From positions 29,095 through 93,094 of the forward strand of contig CAZUCO010000004.1 in NCBI GenBank assembly GCA_964619585.1: a stretch of DNA of 64,000 bases, read 5' to 3'. A model generated the notes under the pieces. That model saw only the letters and a program-made list of their open reading frames with translations, had not been told where the DNA came from and searched no databases. Numbering within the stretch: position 1 is the stretch's first letter; every line of letters begins with the position of its first letter. Below, piece by piece: positions 44,008-51,461 of the stretch. This stretch comes from JASLCR01 sp964619585. GTDB lineage: Bacteria > Patescibacteriota > Saccharimonadia > Saccharimonadales > Saccharimonadaceae. Both the position numbers and the translations under genes were made by a program.

Positions 44008-45166
44008 CTCGCCCACTAACTCTTTGGTACTCAGCTTGTATAGCCGACACGATAATACGCCCTGCCTTCTCAATCACCTCTGGTGTTGAAGAGTGACCAA
44101 GGGTTATGCGTAAACTGCCGTTTATCATCGCGTCCTCCAGCCCAATCGCCTTTAGGACATGTGAAGCGGTGTGTTTATTTGCTGAACAAGCACTACCCGT
44201 TGCCACCATTACTCCCTTTTCTTCAAGCATAAAAATCAATCGTTCGGCATCGAGCCCAGGAAATGAAATATGTAGATGACCCGGCAAACGATGTTTCTCA
44301 GTGCCGGCAACATATGCAGCCGGAAAGTTCGTCTGTAGAGTAGATTGCAATTTATCCCTTAGAGCGGCAAGTCGTTCGGATTCCGAGCGTCGATGCCGAG
44401 CCGCATTAACAGCCGCCTCAGCAAAGCCAACAACCCCTGCTACATTCTCCGTCCCGCTCCTAAGACCTCGCTCCTGTCCACCCCCAAGGATCACTGGTTC
44501 AAGATGAACCGAAGGTCGCATCCATAGCAAGCCAACTTGCTTTGGTCCATAGATCTTTGCCGCATTAAGCGTGAGAAGATCCACACCCAAACGAGCAGTA
44601 TTGATATCAACAGCACCAAAGCCCTGACTAGCATCACTATGGAAGAGCAGGGGAGTAGAATTTCCCTGCTCTTTCCTTGCCTGCCGGTGTTTGTTAATCA
44701 CTTCTGCTATCTTACGCAGCGGCTGAATTGTACCAAGCTCGCTATTGGCAAGCCCAATACTTACAAGTTCCGTGTCCGGCTGCAAGGCTGCGTCAATTGC
44801 TTCTGGAGTGACACGTCCGTTTTCGTTTGGCTGCACTAGCGTATGGCTTCCCTGCCTTGCCACCGCAAGTACCGCTGGGTGCTCAATTGCGGACGTCACA
44901 ACGTGGCCAGACACAACGCCAAAGGCCAAATTGATTGATTCGGTTGCCCCTGCGGTCATGACTAGATCATCACCCTTAGCACCAATCGTCTCCGCAAGTC
45001 GTTGTTTTGCTACTTCGTATTCGCGCCGCACCTCAACCGCTTGTTTGTAGGGACTTGAGGGATTAAAGAAACGATCCGAAAAATATGGCATCATCACCGT
45101 AAGTACCCGAGAACTTACTGGGGTAGCGGCAGCATAATCAAGATAAATATCGTCGGAGGTTTTCAC
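44000..45166 (-). CDS. Cysteine desulfurase (NifS/IscS family)
   Basis: 388 residues, PLP-dependent class V fold. The PLP-binding lysine is in NAAKIYGPKQVG (about 202-213), His in GATESINLAFG..SAIEHPAV, and the catalytic persulfide Cys in ATGSACSANKHTASHVL (about 325-341). It releases sulfur from cysteine; cotranscription with mnmA suggests its main client is tRNA thiolation. The start is GTG, with TATAAT 7 bases upstream, consistent with a leaderless transcript. Confidence 0.95.
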   Translation of the reverse strand: MKTSDDIYLDYAAATPVSSRVLTVMMPYFSDRFFNPSSPYKQAVEVRREYEVAKQRLAETIGAKGDDLVMTAGATESINLAFGVVSGHVVTSAIEHPAVLAVARQGSHTLVQPNENGRVTPEAIDAALQPDTELVSIGLANSELGTIQPLRKIAEVINKHRQARKEQGNSTPLLFHSDASQGFGAVDINTARLGVDLLTLNAAKIYGPKQVGLLWMRPSVHLEPVILGGGQERGLRSGTENVAGVVGFAEAAVNAARHRRSESERLAALRDKLQSTLQTNFPAAYVAGTEKHRLPGHLHISFPGLDAERLIFMLEEKGVMVATGSACSANKHTASHVLKAIGLEDAMINGSLRITLGHSSTPEVIEKAGRIIVSAIQAEYQRVSGRDA

Positions 45167-45179
45167 TATACTTATTATA

Positions 45180-45617
45180 TCAGCTAGTCAGTTTGTCGCC
45201 AGTTGCTGGATCCCGCTGGTAAACCTCGCGCATGACTCGCTCATGATACATCTCGACAGCAAGGGCAAGATTTTGGAGCTCCTCCCCTTCGACATAGCTA
45301 TACTGAGCACCATCTTGTGCCTTTAGTATCTTATCCCCTTGGATTTCATACCGCGTTGTCCTTGTATGAACCTTGTTGTTAGCGTCTGCATATTCTTCGT
45401 ACCAAATCCAGGTCACCTTGTCGAGATTGAAGAACTCTCTGGCGTGACCTTTAGGGATTGGTCCAAATAGCGTCCGCCCTATTTCACTCTCAAGCTGAAT
45501 AAGCTCACGCTCACTTAATTTCTTAAGTGGTCGAACCTTCTTCGGCATCTTGAGACTTGCATCACTCAGCTCTACGCCTGTGATGAGTGACAGTGCCTTT
45601 TTAAGAACATTAGTCAT
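45180..45617 (-). CDS. Conserved hypothetical protein
   Basis: 145 residues. A basic, Lys-rich first half (MPKKVRPLKKLSERELIQLESEIGRTLFG) is followed by a beta-rich part (KVTWIWYEEYADANNKVHTRTTRYEIQGDKILKAQ) and a C-terminal helix. No membrane segment. The family is unknown to me. It follows the 87-residue gene by 12 bases and is likely in the same operon. Confidence 0.75.
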   Translation of the reverse strand: MTNVLKKALSLITGVELSDASLKMPKKVRPLKKLSERELIQLESEIGRTLFGPIPKGHAREFFNLDKVTWIWYEEYADANNKVHTRTTRYEIQGDKILKAQDGAQYSYVEGEELQNLALAVEMYHERVMREVYQRDPATGDKLTS

Positions 45618-45629
45618 TATGGTGCCAAT

Positions 45630-45893
45630 TTACGCTGCCGTCTTCTCACGAGCAGCACTCAGGTCATCGGTACGACGCGTAATATTATCCATGAGCTGTA
45701 AATGTGCTCGTTCTTGCGCTTCCAAACCAACTTTTGCCGCTTCAGCCAGTTGATGACCAACAGCAGGTGAATGCAAATCGTCTCGTCCAGCATGAAGCTC
45801 CACAGTTTCGCCATCATTTGCAGTAACAGCACCTGCTCGCTGCTCAGGCGCACGATAGCCTTCAAGATAGTAGATATTTGGTTGCTCTGACAC
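45630..45893 (-). CDS. Small conserved hypothetical protein
   Basis: 87 residues, polar and mostly helical (VGHQLAEAAKVGLEAQERAHLQLMDNITRR), possibly coiled-coil. It starts MSEQPNIYYLEGYRAPE. It has no recognised family and may partner the 145-residue protein encoded 12 bases downstream. Confidence 0.65.
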   Translation of the reverse strand: MSEQPNIYYLEGYRAPEQRAGAVTANDGETVELHAGRDDLHSPAVGHQLAEAAKVGLEAQERAHLQLMDNITRRTDDLSAAREKTAA

Positions 45894-45955
45894 GATAAAA
45901 ACTCCTGTTTAAAAGTCACAGTTATTTTTTAGTGTTTGTTTAAAAGAGATTACTG

Positions 45956-46738
45956 CTATATTCCAAACAGTGTAGATGCGTTTGCTGATGTGACTCGCGC
46001 GAGGTGTTCGAGCTCTACCCTACGCCTTTCGGCATGATACTCGGCCACATTCCTCACAAACGCTGGCTCATTTACTGTACCACGGTGTGGGACCGGTGTC
46101 AAGAATGGGGCATCGGTTTCAAGAAGCATTTTCTCGATAGGAATTGCGTCAAACATCATTTGTTTATCCTTGGCGAAGGTTGAGATACCATTCACTCCAA
46201 TGAAAAGATCTTCAGATAGCGCCCTCTCCATGCTTGTTATAGAGTCAGTGAAGCTATGCAATACACCTTGAAGACCTGGAAAATTTGCAAAAATTGGCCA
46301 AAAATCCTCGAAGGCGTCTCGCACATGAAATGAAACTGGCAAATCATAATCTATCGCCCACTGGAGCTGTCCCTCGAGCGCTTTGATTTGTACTTCACGC
46401 GGCGAGTTGTCATAGAAGTAGTCAAGACCAACTTCGCCAATCCCAACAATGGATTGTTTAGGTGAGCTTGGCTGTCGTGTTGTATTTCGTGGTGCATTTT
46501 CTGCTAAGATTTCGCCGATTTTTGCCCATCCGTCTTTTGCATCATGCGGGTGGACGCCAACAGTTGCCCACGTACTCTCGTGCCTAGCAGCAAACTGGAT
46601 CGCTTCCTCTGAATACGCCTCATTCGTCCCGATGCAGATCATCTTTATATCCGCTTCGATGGCTCTCTGATATACATTCTCCCTATCGTCTGGATAAAAT
46701 CCCGACTCATGAATATGACAGTGCGTATCAACAAACAT
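45956..46738 (-). CDS. tatD: TatD family metal-dependent DNase
   Basis: 260 residues of the amidohydrolase-like TIM barrel: FVDTHCHIHESGF at the start, GIGEVGLDYFYDN (about 95-107), LPVSFHVRDAFEDF, GVLHSFTDS and LLETDAPFLTPVPHRG, carrying the metal-binding His, Glu and Asp residues. It acts as a 3'-5' exonuclease or endonuclease in DNA repair and turnover. The start codon overlaps the metG stop (TAATG), a gene pair seen in many bacteria. Confidence 0.95.
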   Translation of the reverse strand: MFVDTHCHIHESGFYPDDRENVYQRAIEADIKMICIGTNEAYSEEAIQFAARHESTWATVGVHPHDAKDGWAKIGEILAENAPRNTTRQPSSPKQSIVGIGEVGLDYFYDNSPREVQIKALEGQLQWAIDYDLPVSFHVRDAFEDFWPIFANFPGLQGVLHSFTDSITSMERALSEDLFIGVNGISTFAKDKQMMFDAIPIEKMLLETDAPFLTPVPHRGTVNEPAFVRNVAEYHAERRRVELEHLARVTSANASTLFGI

Positions 46739-48219
46739 TAGACTTTTTTGGTATCTGCGCTAGTGTGTTGGTAGATCTTTGGGAACAAGACCCCCTCCGT
46801 TGGTACCACCACGCCAGTTCCGAACATGGTCTGGATCTTGCTGGCAGTATCAGGCAGGAGTGGTACTAATTGATCAGCGATCTGAAGCAACGTTGCAACA
46901 CAATGCCCCAGAATATCTGCGAGGTGTGCCTCAGCATCCGGTTCTTTGTCGCGCTTTCCTGCCACTTCCCACGGCTTTACGTCCTCAATATATTTATTGA
47001 GAGAGCGTATCATTGTCCACGTCTCATCCATAGCTTTATTAAACTCAAGATTGTTCATTGCTTCTCGGTACGGCTCCATATCATGCTCACCGTAGTCGCC
47101 ATCGCCGATTACGCCAGCCTGGTAGCGTGTCAGCATATTTGCAACTCGCGCTACAAGATTACCGAGATCATTCGCTAGCTCAGTATTATAGGCTGTTTCA
47201 AATTTCTCCCAGGTAAAGTCGCCGTCGTCCTGTGTCGGAATATGACGCGAAAAGTAGTAACGGAACGCATCAAGACCATACTGGTCAATTATTTCGTTGG
47301 GGTCGACAACGTTGCCGACCGTCTTACTCATCTTGGCACCACCAACATTAACAAACCCATGGACCAGCAACTTTCGTGGAAGAGTCAAGCCAAGCCCAAG
47401 CAACATCGCAGGCCAAATACCAGCATGGAATCTCAAAATATCCTTGCCTACCACTTGTACGTCAGCTGGCCAGAAATCTTGCCAGTCTTCCCTGTCTGGA
47501 TACCCAAGAACAGTGATGTAGTTACTTAGCGCATCAAGCCAGACATACATGATTTGATCAGGATCATTTGGTACCTCTATGCCCCAAGTGAGATTCTTCT
47601 TTGGTCGGCTTATTGAGACATCCTTGACACCGTCTTTGATCATTTCAAGAAATTCTTTCTTGCGGAATTCTGGCACAATCTTCATCTTGTTTTTCTCGAT
47701 CGCATCGCGGATTTGCTCACTAAAATCACTACAGCGCAAGAAATAGTTCTCTTCTGACACTTTCTCATATGGTGTCTGGTGGTCAGGACAAACGCCTTCA
47801 GTCTCAGCCACTTCTTTTTCAGTGAAGAATGCTTCGTGGCCCATACAGTACCAACCTTCGTAAGTGTCTTTGTAAATATGCGGTTGCAGTTGCTGCCAGA
47901 TGTACTGCACCGAACCTCGATGATGGCCATCTGTCGTACGGATAAAGTCAGTAAACTCTGCGCCAACTTTGCGCATCAACACTTCGAAATTACCATACAT
48001 CTTGTCTGTATATTCTTGCGGGCTTAGATTGGCTTCAGCCGCTTTGGCTGCTATTTTGTTGCCGTGCTCATCGGTACCTACCTGAAAACGAACTTCTTTC
48101 CCATTTTGTTTCTGATAACGAGTCCAGATATCCGCCAGTACATAGTCGAGTGCGTTGCCAATATGCGGCGTGCCGTTGACGTACGGAATAGCGGTAGTGA
48201 TATATAAGTTTTTTCCCAT
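46738..48219 (-). CDS. metG: Methionyl-tRNA synthetase
   Basis: 493 residues, the short form without a C-terminal tRNA-binding extension. HIGH-type motif PHIGNALDYVLADIW (about 19-33), zinc-binding pair in YCMGHEAFF..CPDHQTPY and KMSKS-type motif AKMSKTVGNVVDP (about 297-309), then the helical anticodon-binding domain. TATACT lies 8 bases before the ATG. It is upstream of and overlaps tatD. Confidence 0.97.
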   Translation of the reverse strand: MGKNLYITTAIPYVNGTPHIGNALDYVLADIWTRYQKQNGKEVRFQVGTDEHGNKIAAKAAEANLSPQEYTDKMYGNFEVLMRKVGAEFTDFIRTTDGHHRGSVQYIWQQLQPHIYKDTYEGWYCMGHEAFFTEKEVAETEGVCPDHQTPYEKVSEENYFLRCSDFSEQIRDAIEKNKMKIVPEFRKKEFLEMIKDGVKDVSISRPKKNLTWGIEVPNDPDQIMYVWLDALSNYITVLGYPDREDWQDFWPADVQVVGKDILRFHAGIWPAMLLGLGLTLPRKLLVHGFVNVGGAKMSKTVGNVVDPNEIIDQYGLDAFRYYFSRHIPTQDDGDFTWEKFETAYNTELANDLGNLVARVANMLTRYQAGVIGDGDYGEHDMEPYREAMNNLEFNKAMDETWTMIRSLNKYIEDVKPWEVAGKRDKEPDAEAHLADILGHCVATLLQIADQLVPLLPDTASKIQTMFGTGVVVPTEGVLFPKIYQHTSADTKKV

Positions 48220-48240
48220 TAGCTACTAGTATAACAGAGG

Positions 48241-48906
48241 TTATTTTTTCAGCATAGCAAACACTGCGTGCCGTCCGTTTGTCTGCCGATTACCTTTGAG
48301 AAATTCACTGTGAGAAAATAGCCGCTCGTCTTTTGTCGTATCACGTGCATCCACTTTAATATCGGTTTTATTAATGCCGGCCGAAATAAGCTGCTCAACC
48401 GCCGTCTCATGCAGACCTTTTCCGCCAAGGCTATGAATAGGATACGCATCCTTGCCCGCTGCAGGTGTCAAATAGACTCGGATGTCTTTAAGCGGTATGC
48501 CTGTTTGCGCCACAAAATATTCGACTGAATGTCCACCACCCTCTTGCTCGAGATTATGCCGGCCAAGATGCGATACCATCAATGCCGTATGGTTTTTATC
48601 CCAGATTACCGCACCGATACAATCGGCCAGTGGCAAAAATAACGTCATACCTTTTTCTCGCGTCAATAGAGCATCCGCAATAATTGTGCTCTCGGTTGAA
48701 ACGCCTTGACCACCTTGAGTGCTATCCACCATCCTATAGCGACAATAATCATCGCCTTCGTAGACAAGCTGCACAAGACACCCTTTCGTAGGGTCAGCAT
48801 TCATCGATGCAATAAATCTAGCTCGATTCTCTAAGACATTCTCGTCGTCTTTCATCGAGCCATCAGCAACCGTAGATAGCTTTATCAAAACTTGCCCATC
48901 AACCAT
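48241..48906 (-). CDS. YfiH/laccase-domain protein (purine nucleoside phosphorylase-like)
   Basis: 221 residues from the ATG at 48906 (MVDGQVLIKL). The TATACT box 7 bases upstream selects this start; a longer frame to 48945 would cross the terminator hairpin of the neighbouring unit. Family motifs include LPLADCIGAVIWD (Cys ligand) and VSHLGRHNLE (His ligand), plus YLTPAAGKDAYPI. YfiH/YlmD relatives have adenosine deaminase and purine nucleoside phosphorylase activity. The usual GWRG before the second His is replaced by HLGR, so activity may differ. Confidence 0.85.
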   Translation of the reverse strand: MVDGQVLIKLSTVADGSMKDDENVLENRARFIASMNADPTKGCLVQLVYEGDDYCRYRMVDSTQGGQGVSTESTIIADALLTREKGMTLFLPLADCIGAVIWDKNHTALMVSHLGRHNLEQEGGGHSVEYFVAQTGIPLKDIRVYLTPAAGKDAYPIHSLGGKGLHETAVEQLISAGINKTDIKVDARDTTKDERLFSHSEFLKGNRQTNGRHAVFAMLKK

Positions 48907-48934
48907 ATCTAAAAGTATAAAGTGAAAATGAAAT

Positions 48935-49076
48935 GAGCGCCACATGGGCGCTCGTTCCTAATTCGTCTGGCTGGGTTCGCAGGTGAGCGAACCTGGTGGT
49001 GCGTGCCGCGGTGTGCGCGGCGAAAGGTGAAGCTGCCAAGCCTTAGTTTCCTAAAGCGGCGAGGCTGTGAAGCCTC
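48935..49076 (-). repeat. Tandem array of four perfect hairpins in a 3' untranslated region
   Basis: Read on the minus strand after the 49121 gene: GAGGCT-TCAC-AGCCTC (49061-49076), GCCGCG-CACAC-CGCGGC (49005-49021), GGTTCGC-TCACCT-GCGAACC (48974-48993) and GAGCGCC-CATGT-GGCGCTC (48935-48953). The last is followed by ATTTCATTTT and is the likely terminator. The array is GC-rich compared with its surroundings. Confidence 0.85.
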
Positions 49077-49120
49077 TGCTGATGTTGCTTGATGTACCTA
49101 CTTGCTACTGCTCGTGACGC

Positions 49121-49390
49121 TTAGCCCTCGATGACCACGAAGGTCCAGTGTGAGTTGTACATGTCGAGGGAGTCAAGCGGACCGTAGTCCGTGTAATCCA
49201 TGCTGACGAGCCAGTAGTACGCTGACTCGTGCAGGTCAGTCATCTTGCGAATGATGTCGCAGTGAGCCCACGACTCACGGTAGTCCTCGCACACGTCAGC
49301 GAAGATCAGGATCGCTTCGACAGCGAAGCCACCCTTGAGCGCCTTGCTGATCTGCGACAAGCTGTTCAGCTTGCTTCCAACAGTGATCAT
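49121..49390 (-). CDS. 89-residue hypothetical protein of a GC-rich unit
   Basis: The ATG at 49390 (MITVGSKLNSLSQISK) is chosen because AGGAAG lies 8 bases upstream; a GTG nine bases earlier is too close to that site. The protein is soluble, with a hydrophobic core (GGFAVEAILIFADVCEDY) and an aromatic-rich C-terminal half (ESAYYWLVSMDYTDYG). No family recognised. Codons are strongly GC-ending compared with ksgA next to it. A consensus promoter, a short leader and a long hairpin-rich 3' region make a self-contained unit inserted between ksgA and the YfiH gene. Confidence 0.75.
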   Translation of the reverse strand: MITVGSKLNSLSQISKALKGGFAVEAILIFADVCEDYRESWAHCDIIRKMTDLHESAYYWLVSMDYTDYGPLDSLDMYNSHWTFVVIEG

Positions 49391-49445
49391 AAAGATCACT
49401 TCCTTTCAATGTGCACCCACCGGGCCATCCGATAGGAATATATCT

Positions 49446-49474
49446 ATATTAGCATAAGTATGTTACTTTGTCAA
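49446..49474 (-). promoter_or_regulatory. Consensus sigma-70 promoter of the 89-residue gene
   Basis: Minus strand TTGACA (49469-49474), a 17-base spacer ending in TGC (extended -10) and TAATAT (49446-49451). The -35 lies inside the last codons of ksgA. Transcription should start near 49439, leaving a leader of about 50 bases. Confidence 0.9.
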
Positions 49475-50215
49475 TAGTTTCCACTGCTCGATGGAGAGTT
49501 CTTGAGCACGAGCTTCAGGATTAATATCAGCCTTTTGTAGCAGTTCATCAACCGCAGATTTATCAAGATGCAATCCACCAGCTAGCGATGAGCGGAGTTT
49601 TTTACGTTTTTCAGCGAAGCCAGCTTTTACTACACGAAAGAAGGCTTTTTCGTCAGAGACAAGCGGCGTTTGGCGGGTCTTTAGTACAATTACCTGCGAG
49701 TCAACTTTCGGTGGCGGAGTAAAGAACTCTTTCGGTACTTCGATACCGAGCTCAGCCTCGGCATATACCTGAGCAGAGATAGCTAAAATGCTCATACCAC
49801 CAGGGCCCGCCGCAATTCTTTCAGCCACTTCTTTCTGTACGAGCAGTACCGTAATTCGTGGTTTGTTTTTGGCCGTCATCAACTTCTGTACGATCTTACT
49901 CGTAATGTAGTATGGTACGTTCGCCACGACCACATAGCCTGCCGGAAGTGTGTCGAGATCAAAAGATAAAATGTCTTGATTCTGTACCATAAGATTTTTA
50001 CCCGGGAATTGGCCTGGCAGCTTACGGGCTAAATCTTCGTCAAACTCGACGGCGATCACATCTTTAGCTCTCGCTAGTAGCTCACTCGTCAGCGTGCCGA
50101 GTCCAGGACCAATCTCAAGTACAGTATCATTAGACGCAATATCAGCAGCGTCAGCAATCTCTCCTAATACAAATCGATCATGTAGCCAATGTTGACCAAG
50201 TTCTTTTTTGGGCAT
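49463..50215 (-). CDS. ksgA: 16S rRNA dimethyladenosine transferase KsgA
   Basis: 250 residues from the ATG at 50215, which overlaps the preceding stop as TAATG and gives the standard N-terminus MPKKELGQHWLHD. SAM motif VLEIGPGLGTLTSEL (about 31-45), catalytic VANVPYYITSKIV (about 97-109) and EFFTPPPKVDSQVIVL are canonical. It dimethylates A1518/A1519 of 16S rRNA. Coupling to an Rpf-like gene upstream is unusual in bacteria generally, though rpfB-ksgA linkage is known in actinobacteria. Confidence 0.96.
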   Translation of the reverse strand: MPKKELGQHWLHDRFVLGEIADAADIASNDTVLEIGPGLGTLTSELLARAKDVIAVEFDEDLARKLPGQFPGKNLMVQNQDILSFDLDTLPAGYVVVANVPYYITSKIVQKLMTAKNKPRITVLLVQKEVAERIAAGPGGMSILAISAQVYAEAELGIEVPKEFFTPPPKVDSQVIVLKTRQTPLVSDEKAFFRVVKAGFAEKRKKLRSSLAGGLHLDKSAVDELLQKADINPEARAQELSIEQWKLLTK

Positions 50216-51354
50216 TAGCGGTACGTATCCGGCAGACTTGCCCCACAGCTCGGCCACGGGCTCCAGCCACGAGCTACGTATGTTTCGCGTGCTTTTTGGT
50301 CCTGAACAGCAGGTGGTGCTTGGGAAGCATTTGCGTACCCACCATAATTACCCCATGTACCAACATCATACTGGTAAGCGCCGTAGAAGCCGTTACCTGT
50401 ATTGATCTGATAGTTGCCACCCGACTCACAAGCACGAAGTTTAGCAAGTGCCGCTCCAAAATCGCCGCTAAAGTTTGGCTTAGCACCGACAATCTCTACT
50501 TGCTTGACTGGCCTTTCGATAACAACACTCTGAATCTTCTTGCGCGCAACTTCCTTACCGTTCTTCATAACGATCTCGTAAGTAACTGTCTTTTTACCAC
50601 GAACACCCGGCTCGGTGATCTTCTTGTAACCAATCGGGCGATTCTTATCTTCGATTTGTTCAATCTCAAAAGCAATTGGCTCATCATGCGTCACTGTCTG
50701 TTTGCCATTACGCCAGATTTCAATTGTCATCTTGCTTGTTATACTTCGCGATTGTTTCACGGACAGCGTGTCGTTCTTTCCGAGAACGATGTTCTTTTCC
50801 TTAATAAAATCAGCCACTGTCGATGTCTGAGTATATACTGTGCGTTTCTTGCCATATAGTACAAGGTTTACCTCTGTTGCGCGATCGATCTTCATCGTCA
50901 ATGACGCACCGTCTCCGATCAAGTTCTTTGGAAGCTCCATCTTTGTTATGTCCTCATCATGAAGCACCATGCCTGCATGCTCCGCAATCTGCTTTGGCGT
51001 CTGATACGCAGACATAATCAGTTGCCGTATGTTGCCATCGACAATAACAATCGGACGCGCCCGATAGATATTTACTTGGTAGTCACGCGCCACAAGATCT
51101 TCATCAAGTCCCGGCTCAACTTTGTCATTAGGATCAAGTGTGATCTTTGCCTCGCGGAGCACTGCACGTAGGGTTGTCTGAGTTGTCAATACACTGCGCA
51201 CTTTGCCATGATCATGGATTGTCACGAGATGTTCATCAAACTGATCACTCGCCGCATCGGCTCGAGGAATAATAACGAAGAGCAAGCCAAAAAGCGCTGC
51301 AACTCCGACAGCTAGCCCAACAAACACACCACGTGATGTAATATTATGAATCAT
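50215..51354 (-). CDS. RpfB-like resuscitation-promoting factor / transglycosylase
   Basis: 379 residues: signal or membrane helix (about 10-30), three DUF348-type repeats (about 38-80, 90-135 and 150-200), a G5 domain (about 205-285) and a C-terminal RPF transglycosylase domain (about 295-375). The catalytic Glu is in LRACESGGNYQINTGNGFYGAYQYD. This order is the same as actinobacterial RpfB. It would cleave peptidoglycan glycan strands outside the cell, its own or a host's. It is coupled to ksgA, as in mycobacteria. The ATG at 51354 overlaps a TATAAT, so the exact start is uncertain. Confidence 0.9.
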   Translation of the reverse strand: MIHNITSRGVFVGLAVGVAALFGLLFVIIPRADAASDQFDEHLVTIHDHGKVRSVLTTQTTLRAVLREAKITLDPNDKVEPGLDEDLVARDYQVNIYRARPIVIVDGNIRQLIMSAYQTPKQIAEHAGMVLHDEDITKMELPKNLIGDGASLTMKIDRATEVNLVLYGKKRTVYTQTSTVADFIKEKNIVLGKNDTLSVKQSRSITSKMTIEIWRNGKQTVTHDEPIAFEIEQIEDKNRPIGYKKITEPGVRGKKTVTYEIVMKNGKEVARKKIQSVVIERPVKQVEIVGAKPNFSGDFGAALAKLRACESGGNYQINTGNGFYGAYQYDVGTWGNYGGYANASQAPPAVQDQKARETYVARGWSPWPSCGASLPDTYR

Positions 51355-51461
51355 TATACTTTGGAAAATGGAGCGTCAGAGGTGATAATCCACATCTTTA
51401 TCAACGCTTCTAATGATCTATTATAGCAAAAGTGCTCTTCGGGACAAACCACCCCAAGTCC

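Noticed and set aside
48907..48945. Longer start for the YfiH-like gene
   Set aside because: The extension enters the terminator hairpin of the adjacent unit and crosses the TATACT box that sits 7 bases before the chosen ATG.
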